DNA of 64,000 nt, from assembly GCF_006228325.1 (NCBI RefSeq), contig NZ_CP040231.1, forward strand, positions 1,747,001 through 1,811,000, given 5' to 3'. The stretch comes from Streptococcus sp. 1643 (lineage in GTDB: Bacteria; Bacillota; Bacilli; Lactobacillales; Streptococcaceae). Both the position numbers and the translations under genes were made by a program. This document shows, one piece after another, positions 36,836 through 45,551 of this stretch. The notes under the pieces were generated by a model, which saw only the letters and a list, made by a program, of their open reading frames with translations, made no database searches and was not told where the DNA came from. Each line of letters opens with the position of its first letter. Position 1 is the first letter of the stretch.

Positions 36836-37415
36836 CTATCTGACTCAGTTAGAAACCTATCTCAATAAACTGCCTGAAGCTGACCGCATCGAAGCTATGG
36901 ACTACTTTAAGGAACTATTTGACGATGCCGGCCCTGAGGGCGAAGAGGAGCTTATTGCCAGTCTAGGCACTCCAAAAGAAGCTGCCCATGATGTCCTCTC
37001 TGATCTTCTCGATAAAAAAGTCAATGAAGCCCCTGCTCAAAAGAATGACCGTCAACTGCTACACATTGCCCTCCTGGCCCTGCTAGTAGCTCCTATCGGA
37101 ATTCCGGTCGGGATTGGCATCCTCATGGCCATCATCGGTATTTTTATCGCGGCTGCCTCCGTCATTCTAGCCTTCTTTACCGTCTCTGTGACGGGTATCC
37201 TGCTAGGTGGACTCTTTATCGTAGAGAGCTTTAGCGTCCTAGTCGAAGCCAAATCTGCCTTTATCTTGATTTTTGGGGCCGGTTTGCTTTCTATCGGTGC
37301 TTCTTCTCTTGTTCTACTGGGCATCTCCTATGTAGCTCGTTTCTTTGGGCTCCTGATCGTCCGCTTGGTGCAATGGATTCTTAAAAAAGGAAAGAGAGGT
37401 GACAGACATGCGTAA
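36822..37415 (+). CDS. DUF1700 membrane protein
   Basis: 197 residues. N-terminal helical domain (LTQLETYLNKLPEADRIEAMDYFKELFDDAG, then LGTPKEAAHDVL), typical of DUF1700 and like the HAAS signalling domain, followed by four hydrophobic segments. Coupled to PadR upstream and overlapping the DUF4097 gene downstream. Confidence 0.85.
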   Translation: MTRTDYLTQLETYLNKLPEADRIEAMDYFKELFDDAGPEGEEELIASLGTPKEAAHDVLSDLLDKKVNEAPAQKNDRQLLHIALLALLVAPIGIPVGIGILMAIIGIFIAAASVILAFFTVSVTGILLGGLFIVESFSVLVEAKSAFILIFGAGLLSIGASSLVLLGISYVARFFGLLIVRLVQWILKKGKRGDRHA

Positions 37416-38340
37416 ATTGACAAAAGGATTTCTCATTTTTGGTGTGGTTTCTACAATCCTCGGTTTTATCATGATCATTGTAGGCGCGCAGTCCAATGGT
37501 ATTCAAAGTTTACTTGCCATGTCAAAAGACCCCGTCTATGACAATCGTATCGAAGAAGTGACCTTTGGAAATGAAGTGGAAAAACTTGATTTGACCCTTG
37601 AAGAACATAGCCTAACCATCACAGAGTCTGTAGATGACAAGATCCATATCACCTATCATCCTTCGGTGTCTGGTCGTCATGATCTGACTACTGGCATGAG
37701 TGACAAAACACTGACCGTCACTGACAAACAAGCCGCCCAACATCGTTTTCTCGGCTCAGGAATCGAAGGCCTACTTCGTATCGCCAGCAGTTATTCTCAC
37801 CGTTTTGACGAAGTCATTCTCTCCCTCCCTAAAGGAAGAACCTTGCAAGCCATCACCGTCTCAGCCAATCTTGGACAAACCAACATTCGTCAAGCCAATC
37901 TTGAAAATGCGACAATTAAAACAAAAGGCTATCTCTTAAGACTAACAGAAAGTTCTATCAAGAACAGCACACTAACGACACCTCACATCATCAATATCTT
38001 TGATACCGAATTAACAGATAGTCAAGTCAAGACGGAGGGGGGACACATCTATGCTGAAAACATCAAGATCCAAGGCAAGGTTGAACTAGACTCTCATCAC
38101 GACTTAAGACTCTTTCTTTCTAAGACTGAATTCGATCGTATCAATTTAGATATTTCTTCTAAGCACGGCGGTATTTATCGTAAAGCACAAAGAGAACATC
38201 CTAAACAAAAAGACAATGAACTTGCCAACCCTTATAAAACGGAAAAAGCAGATGTCAAGGACCTGCTCATTATAAAAGCCAATCAGGATATCTACCTCCC
38301 CGAGGAAGAAGAGTACTCTGCTCCACCTAGCAATCATTGA
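37399..38340 (+). CDS. DUF4097 family protein (putative adhesin fold)
   Basis: 313 residues. One N-terminal membrane helix (FLIFGVVSTILGFIMIIVG), then a beta-helix-like domain of short repeating strands (NIRQANLENATIKTKGYLL...) characteristic of DUF4097/DUF4098, and a charged tail. Overlaps the DUF1700 gene by 17 bases. The extracellular domain may sense or bind envelope components. Confidence 0.85.
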   Translation: MTDMRKLTKGFLIFGVVSTILGFIMIIVGAQSNGIQSLLAMSKDPVYDNRIEEVTFGNEVEKLDLTLEEHSLTITESVDDKIHITYHPSVSGRHDLTTGMSDKTLTVTDKQAAQHRFLGSGIEGLLRIASSYSHRFDEVILSLPKGRTLQAITVSANLGQTNIRQANLENATIKTKGYLLRLTESSIKNSTLTTPHIINIFDTELTDSQVKTEGGHIYAENIKIQGKVELDSHHDLRLFLSKTEFDRINLDISSKHGGIYRKAQREHPKQKDNELANPYKTEKADVKDLLIIKANQDIYLPEEEEYSAPPSNH

Positions 38341-38402
38341 CAAAAACGCTTTCATCTGCTAATCTAAAAATAGAAAACGACCATAAAAAAGGAGGTTCCA
38401 CC

Positions 38403-39365
38403 ATGACACAAGAATGGTTTGAAAGTGCCGATCTTGAGAAGAAATCACCTCAGACAAAATCAGAAATCCAGCCCAACGAGCCTGAGACTTCAGAAACTGT
38501 GGAGACCGAACTACAAGTAAGCCAAGAAACATCTGTCTCACCTAAAGAGATGGAAACCCACGAGGAGAAAGCTCCCGAAATGACTGAGGAAACCCAAACC
38601 GAGGAAGAGGGAGAAGGGAAAGCTGAAGAGGAACACCAGCAAGAAAACCCTACAAAAGAGAAAAGTATCCTCAGCAATGCTTTAGAAAGCCCCTATATCC
38701 CAGATATTGACCCTCGTAAAACAGCCAGATTCAAAGAAGAAATCGCACTATTTTGGACTTGGCTGCTGGATGCTATCCAAGAACCAACTGCCAGCAAGAC
38801 TACGGACCAAAAGCATCGTTACAGTGTCTTTGCCCTGCTCACTTTGCTATCCTCAATTAACCTTTTCTTTAGTATCTATCATATCAAGCACCTCTACTAT
38901 GGCTATATGATTTCTATTGCTAATAGTTCTCCTAACCAGCTCCCTCCTTTAGATCTCTTTGCTGGCCTTTCTATCTTGGTCGCTAGCGCTCTATTTTACT
39001 TTTCTATCATTTTGGGAGGCTTTACTGTCCGACGGGTACTGGACCAGGAGAGCGACTTCACATTCCAAGAAGCTTGCGATCGTTACAGCCGACTCTTTGC
39101 TATCCCACTTGTCCTAACGGCTCTAGCAAGTTTCTTTGCACTCTTTGGGGGCTTACGATTTGCTGGCATCCTAACTCTTCTCAGCATGGCCATCTTTGCC
39201 CTTGGAAATCTCTTTGTGATTAGCAAGCCAAGTAAGACCAGTAGCCTTGACCCATTTTATCGATTCTTGCTAGCTGTCTTACTTGATGGCGCTATTCTCT
39301 TACCCTTCTTCATAGCAGAGCTTGCGCTAACAGTAGACTACCTTCGCATCCTGACATTCTTTTAA
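38403..39365 (+). CDS. Membrane protein with long acidic N terminus
   Basis: 320 residues from ATG 38403 (AAAAGGAGGTTCCACC before it). The first roughly 105 residues are Glu/Thr/Gln-rich and disordered-looking; four or five helices follow (SVFALLTLLSSINLFFSI, LSILVASALFYFSIILGG, LVLTALASFFALFGG, FLLAVLLDGAILLPF). The family resembles DUF6574-type proteins seen with such operons, but I am not sure. Last gene of the PadR operon. Confidence 0.75.
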   Translation: MTQEWFESADLEKKSPQTKSEIQPNEPETSETVETELQVSQETSVSPKEMETHEEKAPEMTEETQTEEEGEGKAEEEHQQENPTKEKSILSNALESPYIPDIDPRKTARFKEEIALFWTWLLDAIQEPTASKTTDQKHRYSVFALLTLLSSINLFFSIYHIKHLYYGYMISIANSSPNQLPPLDLFAGLSILVASALFYFSIILGGFTVRRVLDQESDFTFQEACDRYSRLFAIPLVLTALASFFALFGGLRFAGILTLLSMAIFALGNLFVISKPSKTSSLDPFYRFLLAVLLDGAILLPFFIAELALTVDYLRILTFF

Positions 39366-39368
39366 TCA

Positions 39369-39404
39369 AAATCCCTGCCATTTGTTAATGACAGGGATTT
39401 TTAT
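39369..39404. terminator. Bidirectional terminator after the PadR operon
   Basis: AAATCCCTGCCAT pairs with ATGACAGGGATTTTT. Confidence 0.85.
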
Positions 39405-39427
39405 GCTTACTCTTTTTTGGACAAGGT

Positions 39428-40288
39428 CTACTCGATGCTTGCCAATTCTTCAAAGTCTTTTCCCAAAATGGCTTGTACTTCTAATTGATTAGCATCTAAT
39501 TGCTGGTAAAATGTTTCTGGTAGTGACTCTAGGAATTTTTCATAATCCAAGCGAGCGATGGATTCGTAGTCTTCGGCTTTGGACCCATCACCAGAAATCG
39601 TCACTAGGTCAATCTCCCAAACAAGCTCCTTGCCTGCCAGCTGCTCGGTATAAGGAGCTGGTACAAAGGGTTCCTTTGGCAAAATCGTCTTGACTCCTTG
39701 GGCTAGGTGATAGATACCGTGTACCTTGCCCTGAGCATCTGGGTAAAATTTTACACTGGCAAGGTAGGCATCAGAGCCTTGAACCTTCTTGACCAGCTCT
39801 TCAAAACGTGCCAATCCATCCTCAGCCAAAAAGCTCTCGAGGTATTCCTTGTTGAGATAGATAGGGGACAAGAGCCCTTGGCAGTATACTAGACGAGCCG
39901 CTTTGTCAGCTAGATAATTCTGAACTATTTGTCGGAAATAAGCTTCAAATTCAAACCCTTCTAGCCCTTCTACCATTTGCCCCAAATTACTCGATAGGGC
40001 TTGGAGGAGAGCCTCTACAATCTCCCAGTCCGCTCTGGTAAGGAAGTCTGGAATCACCACTTGATAGCCTTTTCGACTATCCGCATAGTTGACCTTGAAG
40101 AGAAATTGTGACTGACCTACAATCCCACACTCGATATACTCGAGACGATTGAGGGGCTGACGGAGATAGACCGCATCATAACTGTGTGACTCCAAGCCCT
40201 CCACCAAGGCCAAGATAGACTTGGCAGTCAAGACCTCCTGTTGTCCTAGAATGCTTTCTTTATTTGGGATAAAAAATGTTTTCGCCAT
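39428..40288 (-). CDS. DUF4299 family protein
   Basis: 286 residues, soluble, no signal peptide. Begins MAKTFFIPNKESILGQQEVL. Found mostly in streptococci and of unknown function; I assign DUF4299 from memory of related annotations. AAAGGAGGCCAGTT ribosome site. A perfect cre site between the -10 and the start suggests CcpA repression when sugar is plentiful. Confidence 0.7.
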   Translation of the reverse strand: MAKTFFIPNKESILGQQEVLTAKSILALVEGLESHSYDAVYLRQPLNRLEYIECGIVGQSQFLFKVNYADSRKGYQVVIPDFLTRADWEIVEALLQALSSNLGQMVEGLEGFEFEAYFRQIVQNYLADKAARLVYCQGLLSPIYLNKEYLESFLAEDGLARFEELVKKVQGSDAYLASVKFYPDAQGKVHGIYHLAQGVKTILPKEPFVPAPYTEQLAGKELVWEIDLVTISGDGSKAEDYESIARLDYEKFLESLPETFYQQLDANQLEVQAILGKDFEELASIE

Positions 40289-40301
40289 AACTGGCCTCCT
40301 T

Positions 40302-40315
40302 TGAAATCGTTTACA
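40302..40315 (-). promoter_or_regulatory. cre site upstream of the DUF4299 gene
   Basis: TGTAAACGATTTCA on the minus strand fits the full consensus TGWNANCGNTNWCA and lies just downstream of a TATACT -10 (40319-40324), a repressing position. Confidence 0.75.
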
Positions 40316-40464
40316 TATAGTATAACCTATTTTCCTGAAAGATACAGAAACAAATTTTAGATTTTTAGATAAAAAGCATAGAAAAACAGCCCCTGAAAAT
40401 TGCTTGACATTCAGCAGACTAAAAGTAATCGGTATTCACACACCCTAGAAATGCAATAAAGACG

Positions 40465-40495
40465 ACCAAAGGAATCGTCTTTATTTTCTGTAAGT
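40465..40495 (-). terminator. Terminator of the decayed gene
   Basis: AATAAAGACGA pairs perfectly with TCGTCTTTATT across 9 bases. It starts inside the pseudogene stop codon. The remaining spacer 40325-40464 holds nothing I can identify. Confidence 0.75.
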
Positions 40496-40915
40496 AAATT
40501 CTATATAGCTTATACTGTCCTTATCTATATTGCTATCTGACTTTAATTTTGTAGCTAACTGCCATGCTTGTTCAAAATATTTTCTATATACCCCCACCGA
40601 TTCCTTTCAAAGAATATGGATAAGACGCATAAGATGATGAGACAAAAATAACCTCTTCCTTATCAATTATTACAAATTGAATCTTTGAAAATTTTATTTT
40701 TTCTTCCTTATTATCAAAGTATCCACACGAATAATTGGAATCGTAACTTAGATGTTCAAGCATTTCGTCTATATTACGCTTATAACTAAAGGTAAGTATT
40801 TCTTTATAATCTCATATATCTTTTTATGATTGTAGATCTTTTTAATTTGCCTATCAATTTAATTGCCTACGTGTCCCTTCTTAGCATCATTTCTTCGTAT
40901 AAGATTTATTTTCAT
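40491..40915 (-). pseudogene. Decayed gene of unknown family (stop plus two frameshifts)
   Basis: Reading from ATG 40915, MKINLIRRNDAKKGHVGN meets TAA; the same frame resumes IDRQIKKIYNHKKIYEIIK, then shifts to the frame giving SYKRNIDEMLEHLSYDSN and IQFVIIDKEEVIFVSSS. A second shift at a G5 run (around 40590) leads to YRKYFEQAWQLATKLK and ends IEFTYRK. Codon choice and residue make-up are protein-like throughout. Joined up, it would be a soluble protein of about 140 residues. Family unknown. Confidence 0.65.
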
Positions 40916-41030
40916 AAAATCTTGCTAATTAAAGTCACAAAATCAATACATATTCTGAGAATATATCTGAATTTCATAGAAAAGCAATGAATGAACTTCT
41001 AAGAAAGCAAAAACTCATTCTGAGCTCTTC

Positions 41031-41393
41031 TTACTTTTTATCCTGCTGCGTCAGTTCCTGATTGTAGGACAAAGCTAGATTGATCCAATAAGACAGTTCT
41101 TTTTGTGCTTCACCATCTAAATCAATATAGCCATGATAAAGCCTACCCTTCATTAAAGTCACACTGGCACCATTTTTAGGCAGAGTCTGCTTTTCCAGTT
41201 CCTTACCGATGCGCACCATGACAAGCTCTTGACCCTTTTCTGAACTCACAGTCACGGTCATCTTACCTCGGATCATAAAAGCCAAACCACCAAACATCTT
41301 CTTCTCTTCTACCTCTTCTTCAAAAACATGAGGAGGAAGTTCAGTAGCTAAAATGGCACGGACTTGCTGGGCTAAGGATTCACTATATGCCAT
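41031..41393 (-). CDS. TfoX N-terminal-domain protein
   Basis: 120 residues with the TfoX_N pattern (EEKKMFGGLAFMIRGKMTVTVS, then MVRIGKE). Only this domain is present, without the C-terminal TfoX half, so a role in competence is not implied. It lies 9 bases after a VOC-like gene in an operon headed by an AraC regulator. Confidence 0.82.
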   Translation of the reverse strand: MAYSESLAQQVRAILATELPPHVFEEEVEEKKMFGGLAFMIRGKMTVTVSSEKGQELVMVRIGKELEKQTLPKNGASVTLMKGRLYHGYIDLDGEAQKELSYWINLALSYNQELTQQDKK

Positions 41394-41402
41394 CCTTCTA
41401 CC

Positions 41403-41816
41403 TCATTTCATCACATCCCAGCCGATACCAAAACGGTCAATCAAGCGGCCATAAAACTCTGCGAAAGCCTGATTCTCTAGAGAATAGAGAATCTGCCCAC
41501 CTTCAGCAAGCTTAGCAAAGAGCTCATCGGCTTCTTCTCTACTGTCTGGGCTCAGAACTAACCATTGATTGGGCTGATGATTGCTAGGAATAGACAGGTC
41601 GTTAAAAATGCCTACATCCTCACCATTCAGGGTCAAGTTTTCCGTATCTAAGGCAATCCAAGCAATCTTATCCCGTTTTGTTGCAGGAAGGCCAGCTGGA
41701 TCCATCATCTCACTGGCTCGGACAAGTCCCTTAATCTCTGTCTGAAAAAGGTCAGCATAAAAACGAAAAGCTTCTTCGGCCTGGCCATTAAAACTTAAAA
41801 ACACATCTAATTTCAT
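41403..41816 (-). CDS. VOC-superfamily protein (PhnB-like)
   Basis: 137 residues: LDVFLSFNGQAEEAFRFYADLF at the N terminus, GEDVGIFND in the middle and FGRL..RFGIGWDVM at the end, the pattern of PhnB/YjdN-type glyoxalase-fold proteins. Substrate unknown. Probably cotranscribed with the AraC and TfoX_N genes. Confidence 0.85.
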   Translation of the reverse strand: MKLDVFLSFNGQAEEAFRFYADLFQTEIKGLVRASEMMDPAGLPATKRDKIAWIALDTENLTLNGEDVGIFNDLSIPSNHQPNQWLVLSPDSREEADELFAKLAEGGQILYSLENQAFAEFYGRLIDRFGIGWDVMK

Positions 41817-41872
41817 TATTGTTCCTCCGATTTCTTATATCTGAGAATAACTCTCTACCATCAGTGTATCAA

Positions 41873-42676
41873 TTATGGCAAAAATTTTCTTATTCTCAAT
41901 TGCGCTTGTTTGGCTAGGGAACGCATGATTAAAACTGGAAGATTAACTGTAATAGGTGGATCGCTGGGCAAGGGTCTGCGCATGCTGATTTCCTCCTGAT
42001 AGATGCTATCGCCTGAAAAAGTGAGAGGCTCATCGCTGCCCCAGCGAAAGTTATGCTTCAAGACATAGTTTTTAGTTAGGCGTAAATCCTCCAGCAATTC
42101 ACAGGCCAAAAGATAGTAGCGACCATCGGGTACATTTTCAAAAGTAAACTGTCTCTCCTGACTCAGTGCTACTCCGATAACCGGCTCTTCTTTGGGTATT
42201 CGGGTTTTAAACAACCCGACACAGCTAATGCGTGGTTCATACCCCTCGGGATAAGATAACGCCACAGTCAACCGATTGCCACTTTTGTGGTCAGGATCCT
42301 GATGCAACAAAGCTCCCTTCTCATCCAGCTGTTTTACCATAAAATCATAAGCCTTGGTTGATTCTTGGTAGTATTTTTTAGGCGAAAGTCCAGTATGCCG
42401 CTTAAAAGTATTGGAAAAACTGCCTAGACTATCATAACCAGCTTCCATAGAGGTCTCGGTCACATTTTGCCGGCTTTCTACAATCTCCTGAATCCCTTTT
42501 TCCATCTTAAGAGCTTCCACATATTGCTTGATAGAAAAACCCATCTTTTTCTTGAAAGTTCTAGATAGATGGGAAGGACTATAATGGAAATGCTCAGCCA
42601 AATCGGTCAGACTCAGCTCTTCATCTGCATGCTGACGCAGATAGGCTGCTACTTCTTCCATGATATCTTTAGACAT
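41873..42676 (-). CDS. AraC-family regulator with GyrI-like ligand domain
   Basis: 267 residues from ATG 42676 (AAAGGAGCAAGTCT before it). N-terminal double helix-turn-helix: LSLTDLAEHFHYSPSHLSRTFKKK and ESRQNVTETSMEAGYDSLGSF...GLSPKKY. The C-terminal half resembles the GyrI-like small-molecule domain of Rob/BmrR-type proteins. It probably controls its operon in response to a small compound. Confidence 0.88.
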   Translation of the reverse strand: MSKDIMEEVAAYLRQHADEELSLTDLAEHFHYSPSHLSRTFKKKMGFSIKQYVEALKMEKGIQEIVESRQNVTETSMEAGYDSLGSFSNTFKRHTGLSPKKYYQESTKAYDFMVKQLDEKGALLHQDPDHKSGNRLTVALSYPEGYEPRISCVGLFKTRIPKEEPVIGVALSQERQFTFENVPDGRYYLLACELLEDLRLTKNYVLKHNFRWGSDEPLTFSGDSIYQEEISMRRPLPSDPPITVNLPVLIMRSLAKQAQLRIRKFLP

Positions 42677-42707
42677 AGACTTGCTCCTTTCCCATTTATT
42701 TAAGTTC

Positions 42708-42716
42708 ATTATATCA
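42708..42716 (-). promoter_or_regulatory. AraC operon promoter
   Basis: Extended -10 TGATATAAT on the minus strand with TTGTCC 16 bases upstream of the TATAAT. Confidence 0.65.
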
Positions 42717-42862
42717 CATCAAAAAGAAAGGACAAAAAATCAGAACTGTGGAAAGAAAACCAGAAATCAAGTGATAATCCGCGAGATGCCCCAAGAATCA
42801 GCGGAAATAGTCTGCTTTCCCAAATCTCTGTCCAGCAAGACTTTTACCTGTAGATAAATGAT

Positions 42863-42906
42863 AAAAAACTTTAGACGTTTGAATCGTCTAAAGTTTTTAG
42901 TTTTTC
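42863..42906. terminator. Terminator after the ABM gene
   Basis: AAAAACTTTAGACG pairs with CGTCTAAAGTTTTT. It separates the ABM gene from the AraC promoter. Confidence 0.85.
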
Positions 42907-42914
42907 TTAGGAAT

Positions 42915-43223
42915 TTAGAAACTTGCCTTACCATCAAAAATAGTCAGCTTATGTAAATTTTCCATGCCTGCAATAATGGGTCTAGCTTTTGCAATGAGAT
43001 TTTGAAAAACTTCCAAGGTCAGACTGTCATTGTGAGCTTGCTCGCTCTCCCAAACCTCATAAATATAGATGCTGTTGGGTTCGTCTGCCTTCTCTCCTAA
43101 GATATAGCAGAAACAAGTATCAAGATTTTGCATTTCTTTGACAACTTCTTGCATATAAGCAGCAAGTTCCTGCTCCTTTCCTTCTTTGGCAATTAATTTA
43201 CCATAAACGCAAAATTTTTCCAT
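42915..43223 (-). CDS. Antibiotic biosynthesis monooxygenase (ABM) domain protein
   Basis: 102 residues with the dimeric ferredoxin-like ABM pattern (YGKLIAKEGKEQELAAYM, then IYIYEVWESEQAHNDSL). Similar to YgiN-like small oxygenases. Lies 15 bases after trhO. Activity unproven. Confidence 0.82.
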   Translation of the reverse strand: MEKFCVYGKLIAKEGKEQELAAYMQEVVKEMQNLDTCFCYILGEKADEPNSIYIYEVWESEQAHNDSLTLEVFQNLIAKARPIIAGMENLHKLTIFDGKASF

Positions 43224-43238
43224 TAGGATCTCTCCTTA

Positions 43239-44225
43239 TTACTGAGCTACCACTGTTTCCAAGCTTTCACCGATAGCAGCTAAGCGCTCCACCACTTCTG
43301 CTTGTGTCAATTCATTTTCAGCAACATAGCGGTTTCGTGGGTGAACACGGCACTCGTGTGAGCATCCACGAAGGTACTTGTCTTCATTTTCTTCTGATGT
43401 CAAGATACGACGGTTACAGAAGGGATTGCCACAGTTGACATAACGTTCACATGGTGTTCCATCAAACCAGTCTTTCCCTACGATGGTTGGGTTAACATGG
43501 TTGACATCGACGGCGATACGCTCGTCAAAGACGTACATTTTCCCATCCCAAAGCTCGCCTTGAACTTCTGGGTCTTTACCGTAAGTTGCGATTCCTCCGT
43601 GCAATTGACCAACATCTTTGTAGCCTTCACGGACCATCCAGCCTGAGAATTTCTCACAGCGAACCCCACCTGTACAGTAAACCACGACACGCTTGTCCAT
43701 GAATTTTTCCTTGTTGTCACGAACCCATTGTGGCAACTCACGGAAGTTGCGGATGTCTGGGCGGATAGCCCCACGGAAGTGTCCTAGGTCGTACTCATAA
43801 TCGTTACGTGTGTCAAGGACCACTGTATCTTCGTCAAGAAGGGCCTCTTTGAACTCTTTTGGAGACAAGTAAGCACCCGTCGTTTCAAGTGGGTTGATGT
43901 CGTTGTCAAAATCGTTGTCTTCCAAACCAAGGTGGACAATTTCTTTCTTGTAGCGAACAAACATCTTCTTGAAGGCTTGTTCATTTTCTTCGTCAATCTT
44001 GAACCAGAGGTCTTCCATTCCTGGGAGGCTGTGAACGTAGTCCATGTATTTTTGAGTTGTTTCGTAATCACCTGAAACAGTCCCGTTAATCCCCTCGTCA
44101 GCGACTAGGATACGGCCTTTGAGACCGATTGATTTACAGAAAGCCAAGTGATCTGCCGCAAATTGCTCTGCATTTTCAATTGGAGTATAGAGGTAGTAAA
44201 GTAAGACACGAATATCTTTTGCCAT
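43239..44225 (-). CDS. trhO: tRNA uridine 5-oxyacetic acid hydroxylase TrhO (rhodanese family)
   Basis: 328 residues from ATG 44225. N-terminal acylphosphatase-like domain, central rhodanese domain with active Cys in [13 protein letters not shown] (near residue 180), and a C-terminal Cys-rich region ([15 protein letters not shown] and CSHECRVH). In E. coli and B. subtilis relatives hydroxylate U34 of tRNA without oxygen activation by iron. Length and Cys motifs match. Confidence 0.93.
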   Translation of the reverse strand: MAKDIRVLLYYLYTPIENAEQFAADHLAFCKSIGLKGRILVADEGINGTVSGDYETTQKYMDYVHSLPGMEDLWFKIDEENEQAFKKMFVRYKKEIVHLGLEDNDFDNDINPLETTGAYLSPKEFKEALLDEDTVVLDTRNDYEYDLGHFRGAIRPDIRNFRELPQWVRDNKEKFMDKRVVVYCTGGVRCEKFSGWMVREGYKDVGQLHGGIATYGKDPEVQGELWDGKMYVFDERIAVDVNHVNPTIVGKDWFDGTPCERYVNCGNPFCNRRILTSEENEDKYLRGCSHECRVHPRNRYVAENELTQAEVVERLAAIGESLETVVAQ

Positions 44226-44356
44226 AAGATTTGTTCTCTTTTCTATTCTTAAATTTTCAGAATTTTTCATTCAACTATTCTAGTATACCCACTTGGGAAA
44301 ACGAATGCAATTTATTTGACCGGAAATTATATAGAGAGACCTGCCACTGTACTTCA

Positions 44357-44659
44357 TCAGTAACCATACCGAATCGCAGATAATTCTCTCAATTTTTTGA
44401 CTTGCTTAGCTTGACTTTCTGACAAACCCAGCTTATTTTCAATCAACACACGTGAGATGTCAATGTTCATTTGGCTCAGAATAAATGGAGTAGAGATTCC
44501 ATCATCCTCTAATCGTTTTTGATAAATCACTAACTGATTTTTCAAGGGAGTAAGTTGAGGCGCAGCCTTTATATCTTCCAATAGATGATCAATGATCGTC
44601 ATGGCTTCACAACGTCTTTCACTTCCTCCAGCAAACCATTTTAATGGTGTCATACTCAT
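44357..44659 (-). CDS. Bacteriocin immunity protein, enterocin-A-immunity family
   Basis: 100 residues, all-helical. WFAGGSERR near the start and the ending ELSAIRYGY match class IIa immunity proteins such as those for mundticin and enterocin A, which block the mannose-PTS pore target from the cytoplasm. AGGAG precedes the start; ATG 44653 is an alternative. No class IIa bacteriocin gene is nearby, so it is an orphan immunity gene. Confidence 0.85.
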   Translation of the reverse strand: MSMTPLKWFAGGSERRCEAMTIIDHLLEDIKAAPQLTPLKNQLVIYQKRLEDDGISTPFILSQMNIDISRVLIENKLGLSESQAKQVKKLRELSAIRYGY

Positions 44660-44721
44660 TTCACTCCTGAAATTCGCTTATAAATTGAAAAACTATAATT
44701 CCTAACTCTCCAGCCAGTATT

Positions 44722-45391
44722 TTACCCAAACACCCTATGTAAAAAAGTCAGCAAAAATGGCAATGTTGCTACGATATTATTGATAACATGCACCGCATAG
44801 GATGGATAAATGCTCTTGGTATAGCGGGTCAAACCAGCAAAGATGATTCCAACTGTTGCAAAGACGAAGATATCTAACAGACTAGGCAGGCTTGAAAAAT
44901 GAGGGAGAGCAAATAAAATAGAAGGAAGAAGCAAATCAAGAGCAAATCTCGAATCTTTAAAAAAGGCGTGTTGCAGTAATCCTCTATAGATTAACTCTTC
45001 CATCAGTGGAATCAGAAAGAACAGGGCTATATAGATACCTAGCTCTGCAAAGTTAGTCCCACTATAACCAATCAATACAGCCCAACCTTCAGCAGTTGAC
45101 TGAACATGTTTAGCTGTCTGAACGTTAAAAAAGATCTGGAGCACTACCACTAATACTGTCAAAATCGAATACCAAAGCCATTTTTCTCTTGGAATGCGAA
45201 AGAGATAACCATGGCCTGTCTTAACCAGAATCCAAATCATGACTCCGATAAATAGCAAACTCAAGATATTTTGAATCCAGAAGAAATTACCAATAGTTTT
45301 GGACAATAAGCGTCAGCTGGGAAAGGCCAAATACGAAAAATAGGTAAGAGAAGACAGCACTCATTTTGAAAAGAAGACGATATTTTTTCAT
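44722..45391 (-). pseudogene. CPBP intramembrane protease with an early frameshift
   Basis: From ATG 45391 (GAGGA ribosome site) the frame reads MKKYRLLFKMSAVFSYLFF...LTLIVQ and then stops. The rest, starting around 45306 in another frame, is a complete CPBP body: MEELIYRGLL (EExxxR), ALPHFSS and HVINNIVAT motifs with six helices. One extra base near 45293-45300 accounts for the break. If the shift is real, expression would need a weak TTG restart. Partner of the adjacent immunity gene. Confidence 0.7.
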
Positions 45392-45463
45392 AATAAATCC
45401 TCTATAGATGTATGTGTATCACATCGTATAAACCCTCAGAACCACTCTTTTCATTTTTACATC

Positions 45464-45510
45464 CTAAAAATCACTACCTCCCCTAGAGAACTAAGGAAGG
45501 CAGTGATCAC
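45464..45510 (-). terminator. Terminator of the glycan-importer operon
   Basis: ATCACTGCCTTCC pairs with GGGAGGTAGTGATTTTT on the minus strand. Confidence 0.8.
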
Positions 45511-45551
45511 ATTTTTAGGAATTAGGAATGAATACACGAAATCAATCGTTC

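Noticed and set aside
42720..42862. Possible coding remnant on the minus strand between the AraC and ABM genes
   Set aside because: About 20 sensible codons followed by a stop, without a start or ribosome site; too little to call.
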